DNA from: an uncultured Planctomycetaceae bacterium
Lineage (GTDB): Bacteria > Planctomycetota > Planctomycetia > Planctomycetales > Planctomycetaceae
Direction of reading: 5' to 3'
DNA: 60,900 nt
Assembly: GCA_903871805.1 (NCBI GenBank)
Contig: CAIQIE010000014.1
Span: forward strand, 1 to 60,900
Positions 45,594 through 55,116 of this stretch are shown piece by piece. The notes under the pieces are model-generated. The model ran no database searches and was not told the origin of the DNA. It worked only from the letters and a program-made list of their open reading frames with translations. Position 1 is the first letter of the stretch, and each line of letters opens with the position of its first letter. The translations under genes and the position numbers were made by a program.

Positions 45594-46588
45594 GTGTGGT
45601 CGCCCGAGTGATTCGTTCGGGGCTGATGACGACAGTTCAGGACCTTGGGCGTCCCGGGACTCGACATCTGGGCATTCCCTGCGGGGGGGCGATGGATCGA
45701 CTTTCTCATCGCCTTGCTAACCGTCTTGTGGGCAATCCGGATACCGCTGCGACACTGGAAATGACACTGGCAGGAGAAGTGCTGCAGTGGTTTCAGGATT
45801 CCGTAATTGCCGTGACAGGGGCAGACATGGCGGCGGAGATTCAGGGGCCAGGCGAGCGACGTGAAGCGTGCCCGCAGGGACGGCCGGTTTCTGTAACCGC
45901 GGGGAGCGTGTTAAAGTTTGGGGTAGCCCGACGAGGCTGTCGGACCTATCTGTCAATTGCAGGAGGCTGGGATGTGCCGGTAGTGATAGGCAGCCGATCA
46001 ACACTGCTGCGATCAGAGCTGGGTGGTTTTAACGGGCGGGCTCTGCACGCTGGGGATGAGTTGCGCGGTGGACCGCACGAAGTGGAATTGGCCAGAAAGA
46101 GCGCAGAGGCTGCGACTGGCTGGTTTGTTCGTCTGCAGGATTTGCCTTCGGCGGCGGGAACTCAGTTGCGTTTCTTGCCGGGCACACACTTCGGTTTGCT
46201 GAATGTGGAATCGCAGCGTGTGACGGAGCAAGCCGGCTTTGTCGTGCGTTCTGAGTCGGATCGCATGGGGTATCGGCTCTCGGGACCGCCGTTGTGCTTC
46301 CGGGAACCATGTCAGATTCGTTCGGAGGCTGTCGTTTCGGGAACCCTGCAGCTTCCGCCGGACGGGCAGTTGCTGATGTTAATGGCCGACTGTGCTCCTA
46401 CCGGGGGATATCCGCGCATCGGACATATTATTTCCGCAGATCTCTCCCTGGCCGCACAGTTGAAGCCGGGGGATCGATTTACGCTCAGGAAGGTGTCGCA
46501 GGAAATGGCCCTCGATGCGGCTGTGCTTCAGGAACGCCAGTTCGCTGCTGCAGTACGATTGGCGATGCTTCCTGCGTGCAGCCGCTGA
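45590..46588 (+). CDS. pxpC: 5-oxoprolinase subunit PxpC
   Basis: Partner of PxpB in the 5-oxoprolinase complex (KipA / allophanate hydrolase subunit 2 family), 332 residues. Seen: GLMTTVQDLGRPGTRHLGIP and GGAMDRLSHRLANRLVGNP at the N-terminus, AVTGADM, RTYLSIAGGWDVP, RMGYRLSGPPL and DCAPTGGYPRIGHI in the C-terminal half. The ATG at 45590 overlaps the pxpB stop (ATGA). Together with the upstream APC permease it probably forms a three-gene transcript for uptake and recycling of 5-oxoproline. No terminator was seen right after it. Confidence 0.93.
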   Translation: MSVVARVIRSGLMTTVQDLGRPGTRHLGIPCGGAMDRLSHRLANRLVGNPDTAATLEMTLAGEVLQWFQDSVIAVTGADMAAEIQGPGERREACPQGRPVSVTAGSVLKFGVARRGCRTYLSIAGGWDVPVVIGSRSTLLRSELGGFNGRALHAGDELRGGPHEVELARKSAEAATGWFVRLQDLPSAAGTQLRFLPGTHFGLLNVESQRVTEQAGFVVRSESDRMGYRLSGPPLCFREPCQIRSEAVVSGTLQLPPDGQLLMLMADCAPTGGYPRIGHIISADLSLAAQLKPGDRFTLRKVSQEMALDAAVLQERQFAAAVRLAMLPACSR

Positions 46589-46845
46589 GGTGATGCTGAG
46601 GGCTGATCACCGAAATAAATGGCTGCAATGCCATCGGAATTTCAATGTGTCTGGCCCTTTAATTTTGCGGGAGAAATGTTAAAAGAAATTCGGTTCAAAG
46701 TCCGTTTCTGATTCAAAGACGGGGAAGGGACGTCGATTGAATTGTGGATGATATTGTTTCCTGAGACGTTGAATTTCCCATAGTGCTGCACTTACCTAAA
46801 GTGTTCTTTTTTGGTTGTTTCTGTTTTTGTATTGGGAGTTTTTTT

Positions 46846-47898
<1,053 letters not shown>

Positions 47899-48036
47899 TG
47901 GTCCCTGTTTCAGTGCCCCCCGGCCTGGCAAATCTGGACATTTGTCGCCGGGGCGTCCAGGCGACGTTCGCCGCGGATGTTGCCCGAGCAATTGGTTCAC
48001 GTGCTTCAGAAATCTGAAATCCAAAGGCCCTTAGTC

Positions 48037-48441
48037 ATGAAAAGTTTTGTCAATTTTCAACACGGGCAACTGCTGGGTACAGCAATGCTGGCTCTCGGAT
48101 TGTTACTGACCTGCGGTTGCGGCCGAGGCGACATGCCGGAACTGGGAGACGTCAGTGGCAAAGTGACACTCGGCGGAAAGCCTGTGGTCGGTATCAATAT
48201 CCTGTTTACTCCTGAGACAGGGCGGGCGGCAGGAGGCGTTACTGACGAAGAAGGCTACTACGAGTTGGTTTATCTTGATGGTTACTCTGGTTGCAAAGTT
48301 GGACCGGCAAATGTCACCTTTGAGTGGTCGCCGGGTGTTGAGAGCAATGTGTCGATTCCTGCCCGATACATGAAAGAAGGTCTTCCCGTCACAATCAAGG
48401 CGGGGTCAAATGAACTCGACTTTCCTCTGGATTCGAAATAA
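48037..48441 (+). CDS. Small lipoprotein with transthyretin/Ig-like domain
   Basis: A 134-residue exported lipoprotein: hydrophobic signal (GTAMLALGLLLTC) ending in a CGC, where one of the two cysteines would be lipidated. The mature part is a beta-sandwich of the carboxypeptidase-regulatory-like type: SGKVTLGGKPVVGINILFTP, VTDEEGYYELVYLDGYSGCKVG, then VSIPARYM. The ATG at 48037 follows an aaagg site, with the frame open to 47977. It follows the DUF1559 gene by about 140 bases, as is common in planctomycetes, suggesting the two are expressed together. A strong bidirectional hairpin follows at 48655. Function unknown. Confidence 0.86.
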   Translation: MKSFVNFQHGQLLGTAMLALGLLLTCGCGRGDMPELGDVSGKVTLGGKPVVGINILFTPETGRAAGGVTDEEGYYELVYLDGYSGCKVGPANVTFEWSPGVESNVSIPARYMKEGLPVTIKAGSNELDFPLDSK

Positions 48442-48654
48442 TTGCACAGGAATTCTGCCACTGGAACTGGTACAGCAGGCGGGATACGGGCAGTTGGATG
48501 TTGTCTGATTCAGTGAAGTTTTGTGCCGATCTTTCGACGGACAAAATTATACCCGGAACTCAGGATTGTCCCACTGTCTCTTGTCGTTCGTCTGCTTCAG
48601 GTTTCCGCCATCCCGCTTAGATGGATCTGCCGCCGCGTTTGTCGACGCTCTCAG
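48442..48654. other. Short intergenic stretch before the bidirectional terminator
   Basis: No gene is supported; open frames read through the hairpin at 48655-48697 and into the next gene's antisense strand. Confidence 0.45.
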
Positions 48655-48697
48655 AAAAAAGCTCGCCTGAACATACAATTCAGGCGAGCTTTTTTTA
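48655..48697. terminator. Strong bidirectional terminator
   Basis: Perfect 17-bp stem aaaaaagctcgcctgaa (48655-48671) / ttcaggcgagctttttt (48679-48695), loop catacaa. A T-run follows on the plus strand and an A-run precedes it, so it can stop transcripts from both the lipoprotein gene (plus) and the basic-tailed protein gene (minus). Confidence 0.95.
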
Positions 48698-48839
48698 TTT
48701 GCAGTCTGAAATGTTTACAGACAGAGAGGCTGAAGATGCCCTTTGCGCAAGTTTGTCACAGCGTTTTTTTGAAACGAGCCCTGAAGAAAACTTCAGGCTA
48801 TCTGGATTTGCGAAAGACACCACTTCAGGTTCCGCTGAA

Positions 48840-49382
48840 CTACTCTGGTCGTGGACGGGTCAGCAGTTCCTGGAATTCCAGAGCAAACTGGTCGTCTCCG
48901 GTCAGGCAACGATTGTTCATGGCCAGAATCTTGCGGATACGCCCAACCGTCAGTTTAGCCGGGCCGGTCAGACGCAGGACAAGATCATCCGGAGTGAATT
49001 GTTCCAGTTCTCTGATGGAGTGGATCCCGAGAAAGGAGAAAGCCTCGCGAGCCTGAGTGTCATTCTGGAAGACGACGTCAAGGGGAGCGTCAACCGGGAT
49101 TCTGGAACGACCGAGTTTTCGGGTTGGTGAGGTGTCTCGAATACCGGTGGTGATCGTCGCCTTTCGCACACCCTTTTTGCGGGCCGGTGCCTGAGGCTCA
49201 GGCTCTGGGCTTCGAGTTGGCCTGGAGGGCTTCCTCGGGACCGGGACAGCAGCGCGAGCGGGTTTGGGAGCCGGCTTCTTCCGCACAACTTTTTTGGCGG
49301 CCTTTGGGGCGGCTTTTGCGGTTGTCGTGCGGGGATTTGGCTTTTGTGGCCGGGCAGCCTTTTTGATTGCCTTCTTAGCCAT
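48840..49382 (-). CDS. Basic-tailed protein with RNA polymerase alpha-CTD-like domain
   Basis: A 180-residue protein with two parts. Residues 1-75 are extremely Lys/Ala/Pro/Arg-rich (MAKKAIKKAARPQK), like histone H1-type or bacterial histone-like tails. Residues about 108-175 are a folded region resembling the helix-hairpin-helix domain of RNA polymerase alpha CTD: REAFSFLGIHSIRELEQFTP, then DDLVLRLTG and LTVGRIRKILAMNNRCL. Both parts suggest DNA binding. The ATG at 49382 is preferred over the longer frame (to 49565), which is not conserved-looking. A nucleoid-associated or transcription-related role is inferred; no experiment-backed family was recognised. Confidence 0.75.
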   Translation of the reverse strand: MAKKAIKKAARPQKPNPRTTTAKAAPKAAKKVVRKKPAPKPARAAVPVPRKPSRPTRSPEPEPQAPARKKGVRKATITTGIRDTSPTRKLGRSRIPVDAPLDVVFQNDTQAREAFSFLGIHSIRELEQFTPDDLVLRLTGPAKLTVGRIRKILAMNNRCLTGDDQFALEFQELLTRPRPE

Positions 49383-49745
49383 GTGTTCGTCCAACTTTCT
49401 TATAAGAGGCCGTGAGAGAGTCGGAGAACACCTGAAATGTGTCGGTGAATACCAGTTTTCGCTGCTGAGAGTCTGCTGGTTGTTGATCACTGACCGAGTG
49501 TTGCGAACCGACTGCAAAGATCTTTCCGAAATCCCGTGACCCAAATCCACGCCACTGTGCCACAAACTGTTGAAATGGCTGGAGAAATTCTTCGCCAGAA
49601 GTTCAGTCGTGGGAACAGGGTATGGTGGGAAAAAACTGTTTAGCTACCAGAGAATCCGGACGGCAATTGGCCCTCTGGACACTTGACAGAAAACACTTTT
49701 TCACGAGTTTTGCGGCAGTCCACTATACTGACATCTGTATCAGGA
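49383..49745. other. Intergenic region upstream of basic-tailed protein
   Basis: About 360 bases; open frames continue across but show no recognisable protein. It should contain the promoter of the gene at 49382. Confidence 0.4.
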
Positions 49746-50381
49746 TTACTCTGTCAGTCCCGCATGTTCCTCAAAAAAGTCTCGAACGAGCTCCAGCTCT
49801 TGTGTAGTTAAAAGCCCTTTTCCCCAGGTTAACATTTCCGTATTTGCTCTCCATCTTCCCAGGACTTCCATTAACTCCCCCTCGAAAGCGGGGCTGTCGC
49901 TTCCCAGAACCTGTTCCTGCGGATCTGAGGACAGGGTCAGCTCATGTAAAATTCCTCGGGAAAACGTTGACTCTCGTGTTAATTGAAGACATCTGGCTTT
50001 GGCCGGGAGCCAGTGATCATTCAGATGGTGCAGATTTTGCGGCCCCTCGAAAACCAGTCGCAGCAGCGGGCTGTTGCGATCGGCTGCAAGGCTGGCCAGT
50101 AACTCTGTGGCTGCATACAGAATCCGAGCTTCAAGTGGTGACGGGAAATCAGCCTGACGCGTACTCCAGCGACGCCATGTTTTCAGCACACACTCCATCT
50201 GGATCTGCGGCGCCATCCCACTTAGTGGAGGGTAAAAGTGCAGAAAGTCAGAGCCAATCGGTTCCAATCGTCCCGGCGACAAAGAATACCGCATCAGGCT
50301 GTCCAGAGTCAGCAGAAACGCTGCTCGAAGAGTCACGTAGGTTAAGTTACCGTCTACGTGGTTTTCTATGGGTGTGTCCAT
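49746..50381 (-). CDS. Hypothetical protein
   Basis: A 211-residue frame with codon use and amino-acid balance like a real gene. It is helical and lacks a clear signal peptide; Leu-rich stretches include TLRAAFLLTLDSL at 16-28, and acidic patches occur toward the end (ELELVRDFFEEHAGL). No domain or motif is recognised. The ATG at 50381 has only a weak ggac ahead of it. It does not overlap another gene, and its neighbours (basic-tailed protein and FtsQ-like protein, both minus) do not suggest a role. Confidence 0.55.
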   Translation of the reverse strand: MDTPIENHVDGNLTYVTLRAAFLLTLDSLMRYSLSPGRLEPIGSDFLHFYPPLSGMAPQIQMECVLKTWRRWSTRQADFPSPLEARILYAATELLASLAADRNSPLLRLVFEGPQNLHHLNDHWLPAKARCLQLTRESTFSRGILHELTLSSDPQEQVLGSDSPAFEGELMEVLGRWRANTEMLTWGKGLLTTQELELVRDFFEEHAGLTE

Positions 50382-51071
50382 GGCAACAGTCGTCCAGAAC
50401 GACCACGACAGTGGTCAGTGCGTCAATAAGTGGACCTGAAATGCGTTTACCGGATTTCTGGACTGGTGGATGGTAGTTTTCCAGTCAGTGACCGATCGTG
50501 GTCTGATAGCAGGTGTCCGATGTCCGGCGTTTCAGGTCCTGAAGTTACCAAATCCTGGCATAGAAAATATCAAACTCAAGCACTTCGAGTGGAAACGGCA
50601 GAGGGGCCGTGTTGCCAGTTTGCATCAGACCGACGGAATCCGAAAACGCATGAACTGAGACGGGGGGAATCACCGGGGGTGACGGCGATGGCTCTGCCTG
50701 TATTTGCGGTGTCTTTGCCTGCTGGATCCGGCTGCCGGGCTGCAGGTCCCTGTTGAGAAAAAGTTCATTAACTGACCGGTCTGACTCAATTCTATGACTC
50801 GGAACCATTCTGCTGGCAGGCGGGCACAGTTTCCAGGCTGCCAGGATCCCGAGTTGGCGGACTTTGATACCGCCGATCGCGGCAGAGAATGTCTGGTCGC
50901 AGAATGCTGCCCTGGGAGGGATTTCGCTGTTCTTCAGCCCGCCTTGGGTACTGGGAGGTGCCCGCCAGACAGAGCGTTACTCATCAGAACGCGATCGGGG
51001 GATCGAAGACTGCTGGCAGTGGGTACCGGACATTTCGGTATCGGTCTGTCGGACTGCCAGTTCTGCGATGG
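50382..51071. other. Gap between FtsQ-like gene and hypothetical gene
   Basis: About 690 bases; the plus-strand frames here (up to 158 codons) partly lie antisense to the FtsQ-like gene and show no recognisable product. No terminator was recognised after the FtsQ-like gene. Confidence 0.45.
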
Positions 51072-52037
51072 TTAGCGCCGCGACGGTGCGGAGCCGGGGG
51101 ATGCCGCGGAAAGAAGACCCTTGTGGATTCCGTCCCATTGGCGAATATCAATCAGCCACGGGCCATGTTCATCATCGATCCTTCCATAACGCAACTGAAA
51201 TTCTGCCAGACGCTCCAGCTTGCGAGCAACCTCAAGTTCTCCGGGATGCTGGCAGCTCGGTCCTCTGCCCCACAGGATTCGTGAACCACCCCGTGTTCGC
51301 AGCGAAAACTGCATATTCTCGGCGGACTCAGCAGGGCTGACGGTGGAAGGGACTTCGATTCCGGCGAGCTGAAGCCGTTCCCACCACGGTTGCTGCGACT
51401 GTTCCTGCTGCAGCAGTACGGATGCCAGAAAGGCTGCTTCTGCAACGGCCGGATCTCCCCACGCCTCTCCAAGACGTCCCAGTGGAACGCTGGTCACGTT
51501 ATCGATGATCGGGTAACGGTCGACATCAGCAGCGGCAAAGTCACGCCCGGGCAGCAGTGTTCCCTGGCTGTCGATCGGATAGAAACCGTCGACTCCTCGG
51601 ACCATCGCCACAGGCCGTCGGTAGAGAACTTCCACATGGATACGAGCCGGCCAGGCCTTGCGGACGCTGACAACCTTTTCGATCCATGGATGCGTATGAA
51701 AGGCTGCTGCAATACGCTCACATAAAGTCGGGTCCTGAAGGAACAATGGCCTGGGCAGTCCAGCCTGTTCAAAAACCTGTTGGATGATATCTGCGGGAAT
51801 CCACCGCGGCGGAGGTGTCAGTGCAATACGGGCTTCCGAAATCAGGTATTCCGGACGCGAGTCGAGGTCGGGTATCCACCTGCGATACACCGGGTAAAGG
51901 ACAAAGCCAGTCACGATAAATGCCAGAAAACATAATGTCCCCGGACGGAACAGACGGCGCCGCAGCGGGCGAGCGGGCGGTATGCTCACGGCCACGGACT
52001 TTGGTGTTTTCTTTGTACCTGCTGGAGCTTTTCCCAT
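51072..52037 (-). CDS. FtsQ-type POTRA protein
   Basis: Bitopic inner-membrane protein of 321 residues. A short cytoplasmic N-terminus rich in Lys/Arg is followed by one membrane helix (about 31-52), then a periplasmic POTRA domain. The match to FtsQ/DivIB is the block HPWIEKVVSVRKAWPARIHV then EVLYRRPVAMV and FYPIDSQGTLLP, the conserved beta-strand region. The ATG at 52037 has a ggaagg site. FtsQ normally belongs to the divisome; most planctomycetes lack FtsZ while keeping some fts genes (general knowledge), so its role here is open. No other division gene is adjacent. Confidence 0.85.
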   Translation of the reverse strand: MGKAPAGTKKTPKSVAVSIPPARPLRRRLFRPGTLCFLAFIVTGFVLYPVYRRWIPDLDSRPEYLISEARIALTPPPRWIPADIIQQVFEQAGLPRPLFLQDPTLCERIAAAFHTHPWIEKVVSVRKAWPARIHVEVLYRRPVAMVRGVDGFYPIDSQGTLLPGRDFAAADVDRYPIIDNVTSVPLGRLGEAWGDPAVAEAAFLASVLLQQEQSQQPWWERLQLAGIEVPSTVSPAESAENMQFSLRTRGGSRILWGRGPSCQHPGELEVARKLERLAEFQLRYGRIDDEHGPWLIDIRQWDGIHKGLLSAASPGSAPSRR

Positions 52038-53000
52038 GGCAGTCCTGCCTTCCCGACCTGTCAGAACAGGAGATGAATTGCCGCCACTGCGCCCACCGTG
52101 GCATCAGATTCCATTGACGTGAGCATTGGATCGGAGTGTCTGAAGGGGCTGGAAATCTGCATCGGTAATCCGGGACAGTGCTTTGCAACAGTCAGTAGGG
52201 CGTGGTTTCCTGAAGATTCCACTGCCCACCTGAACATTGCTGAAACTGCTCGTGCGTTCCGTACGCAACCTGGACTGTGTAACTATTGCACAAACCCCTG
52301 AATCGATTCGCTGCGGAATGAAAAACCCGGACATTGGTGTTACGTTCCTTTCCGATTGCATGGCCAGGGGCTGGCACGCAGACAGTGCGGATTCTTCGGG
52401 ATGCAACACTGACGCACTCGTCCGGTCAGTTTGCAGACTTCTCCCATGGGGCACGCTCTGCCTGTATGCTGCATTCATAAAACGACTCTGCGATACTCAT
52501 CGTCAGAGATCGTATGATCGCGCGACACGGCATTGCCGGTGAATCTGGCAGGTCGATCACATTGCGCGAAATGCAGCAGAATTCGCTGGACGGCTGGTGG
52601 AATTTCGGGGCAGCTTCAAAAACTCCTGTCGATGACTCAGTTAGAGATCACGCTATGGTGTCCGTTGATATGCGTGCGGCATTCGTCTTCGGGCAGGTTC
52701 CATCGGTTGTCGTGTCGTATTGAAGGTATGGCAGACTTTCAGACAGGATGAAAGTGGTTCAATCGTCGGATTGTCCTGGCAAAGGCCGGCAGCGCCGACG
52801 TTCGAGGTGTGCTTCTCTGGTCGGTCGCGTGGCTCCAGTGCTGTTTGCTGAAGAATGGCTGATGGCTTGCTCTGCAGTTCAGCGGTGCAGCGAAGAGACC
52901 GCTTTTTAGCGAACATTGTTTGGTAAGAGTTGTTCCGTCCAGGAACGGTGTCACTTTGCGTTGTGACGGAAAATCAACGCCTTCGCAGAAGGGATGTCTC
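52038..53000. other. Large divergent intergenic region
   Basis: About 960 bases between the FtsQ-like gene (minus) and a lipoprotein gene (plus). Several frames of 60-124 codons occur, none with a domain, signal or supported start. A short hypothetical gene cannot be excluded. Confidence 0.4.
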
Positions 53001-54158
53001 ATGCGATTCCAACAGATTGGCCTGGCAATCGCCACTGTGTTTTTCGTTTCCGGATGCTCTGCCGGACGACGCGCGTCGGTGAACATGGTTGAGGATATGG
53101 ATATTCCTTCCACACACCGATCTCAGTATGCTCCCGAGTATCCGTCCCCGTACGGGAATTCCGGATCTGCCTCTGGTTCAGATTCGGAACCAGCACCACC
53201 TCGGCAGTTGCCCGAGTCTCTGCGTCGTCGCGTCAAGAGTGTCAGCAAATCTGCCGGCAGCGAAACTCGGGTTTCGGATCACTCAGCCCTTTCCGACTCT
53301 CGATGGTACGAACAGCAGGAGTCCGGTGCGCCGGTGCGAGAGGCTGGCATGGTACGCTGGCAATCTGCAGGTACGGATTCTTCTGACTGCGCTGTCGAAG
53401 AAGGATGCCATGGGCAACCTGCCGGTACGTCCCTCTGCCACCGCCTGAGATTACTGTTTCGAGAGTCGGGGGATTGCTGTGAGCCCGATCCGTATGCGTT
53501 TTGCGGAACGATGACCTTTGAGGAGACACTGGCAGGTCGTCGGATTCACAGTCCGCAACTGGTTCCCACCCCAGCCCCATCGTTCTATCCTGACATTTAC
53601 GCACCACGGCCTATCCACTCAACACCGGAACGCCGGAACGCCGGTGAAGTTCCTCCCACGCCTCAGGAACCGAAGATTCCGGGTGAAAGCTTCCCGCCGG
53701 GAAATCTTCCCGAGAAAACCGGGCCACCTGAAATGATGCCGGGCGAGGATGGCATGCCCGAACCGTCAGAAAACGTGACGCCTCCGGAACTGCCCGTCAT
53801 TCCACAACCAGAATCCGTACCGCCGCAACGTGGCGATAACGAGCCAAAGCCACCTGGGGAGAAACCCGATTTCGTGGAACCACCGCTGTGGTTCCGCAAG
53901 ACAGGGGATCCGTCGCGCTCCGGGAAAAAATCGCCTGTTGCTCCAAAGAAACCTGAGAATGCATCTTCTGCAGATGCAGTTTATCCGGAGCCTGAGGTCA
54001 TGGAAGCGGAAGCGGAAGCCGAAGCGAACGACACGTCGGATGTGCAGGAACAGTCTGAGACTGCCCCCGAAAAACCAGGGCAGATCGGCCCCACCTCTCT
54101 TCCCGCCTATCTGAAACCGGTACTAACCAGAGGCGGTCGAAAAGATTCACGACTGTGA
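53001..54158 (+). CDS. Proline-rich lipoprotein, function unknown
   Basis: A 385-residue exported lipoprotein. Signal peptide MRFQQIGLAIATVFFVSGC ends in a lipobox (VSGC, Cys19). The mature chain is mostly disordered: Ser/Gly/Pro/Glu-rich regions, a short Cys-containing segment at about 130-170 (CAVEEGCHGQ, CHRLRLLFRESGDCC), and many PE/PP runs in the C-terminal half. No catalytic motif is seen. The ATG at 53001 is preceded by aaggga and starts the signal peptide exactly; the frame opens at 52920. A structural or envelope-spanning role is inferred from composition only. Confidence 0.82.
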   Translation: MRFQQIGLAIATVFFVSGCSAGRRASVNMVEDMDIPSTHRSQYAPEYPSPYGNSGSASGSDSEPAPPRQLPESLRRRVKSVSKSAGSETRVSDHSALSDSRWYEQQESGAPVREAGMVRWQSAGTDSSDCAVEEGCHGQPAGTSLCHRLRLLFRESGDCCEPDPYAFCGTMTFEETLAGRRIHSPQLVPTPAPSFYPDIYAPRPIHSTPERRNAGEVPPTPQEPKIPGESFPPGNLPEKTGPPEMMPGEDGMPEPSENVTPPELPVIPQPESVPPQRGDNEPKPPGEKPDFVEPPLWFRKTGDPSRSGKKSPVAPKKPENASSADAVYPEPEVMEAEAEAEANDTSDVQEQSETAPEKPGQIGPTSLPAYLKPVLTRGGRKDSRL

Positions 54159-54268
54159 GATACCGAGTGTGAGTCACGGTTATTGAAGACCCGCCGAATG
54201 CCGCCAGTGTGACTTCAACTGATAAAGGCTGCTTTTTAGGCGAGTAGTCTGTTGGACGTTGAACAGTG

Positions 54269-55087
54269 CTACCTTGCAGCCTGCCCACGATTCTTTTCGC
54301 GTGGAGGGCGAAAGTACCGCTTCGACTCATTGACGGCAGTCCGCCGAGTGGTCATTCGGACGAGCAGCGTCATGAGATAATTGCCCCAGCCGGGAACGAC
54401 ATACTGACGACGTTTCTCGAGCGCTCTCAAGGCCACCTTGACGACTCGGGTTGGCGTCTGAGACGTGTGTTTTTCCAACCAGCCTGCCGCTCCGGCAGTA
54501 TCGAAAAAGTCGGTGCGGGTCACTCCCGGACAAAGGGCCATTACCGTGACGCCCCGACTTCGTGCTTCAGCCCATAAGGCTTCGCTGAAGTGCAGGATGT
54601 AGGATTTGCTGGCCGCGTAGGCCCCCATGAATGCCACTGGCTGAAATGCTGCCTGCGAGGAGACATTGATAATCGCTCCGTGGCCACGATTCAGCATGTC
54701 CGGAAGGATTCGGTACGTCAGGTCTGTCAGTGTCAGCAGATTGACATTCAGCATTTTTCGAACGTCTTCCGGCAGTGTCGTCTCAATCTGTCCGATCATT
54801 CCAACACCGGCGTTATTGACAAGCAGTTCGACGTCAACGCCAAGGCGGCAGACTTCTTCATACAGCAGTTGCCCGGATTCTGGTTCCGCGAGGTCGATGG
54901 TGACAACATGGCAGCGAGTGCCATGGCGAGTGTTCAGTTCTGTTGCCAGCTGGGTCATGCGTTCCTTGCGTCTGGCGGCGAGAATCAGGTGCATGCCGCG
55001 TCCTGCCAGCTGGGACGCAAACTCTGCACCGATGCCCGACGAGGCGCCCGTGATCAGTGCCCAGCGATCATTGAAACTGTCCAGCAC
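54269..55087 (-). CDS. SDR family NAD(P)-dependent oxidoreductase
   Basis: Classical short-chain dehydrogenase, 272 residues. Cofactor motif TGASSGIG (13-20), NNAGVG, catalytic Ser in INVSSQAAF, and YAASK with the active-site Tyr/Lys. A basic C-terminal tail after RMTTRR is longer than the core fold. The frame begins with a GTG at 55087 that follows a ggaa site. The layout resembles DltE/YqjQ-like SDRs of unknown substrate. It begins 30 bases past the stop of the DUF1549/DUF1553 gene on the same strand, so the two are probably cotranscribed, but no functional link is evident. Confidence 0.9.
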   Translation of the reverse strand: MLDSFNDRWALITGASSGIGAEFASQLAGRGMHLILAARRKERMTQLATELNTRHGTRCHVVTIDLAEPESGQLLYEEVCRLGVDVELLVNNAGVGMIGQIETTLPEDVRKMLNVNLLTLTDLTYRILPDMLNRGHGAIINVSSQAAFQPVAFMGAYAASKSYILHFSEALWAEARSRGVTVMALCPGVTRTDFFDTAGAAGWLEKHTSQTPTRVVKVALRALEKRRQYVVPGWGNYLMTLLVRMTTRRTAVNESKRYFRPPREKNRGQAAR

Positions 55088-55116
55088 GTTGAGTGTTCCG
55101 AGTCTTGATCTGATTT

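Noticed and set aside
52104..52916. Small frames in the 960-base gap before the proline-rich lipoprotein
   Set aside because: No ribosome-binding site, signal or domain; several mutually overlapping.
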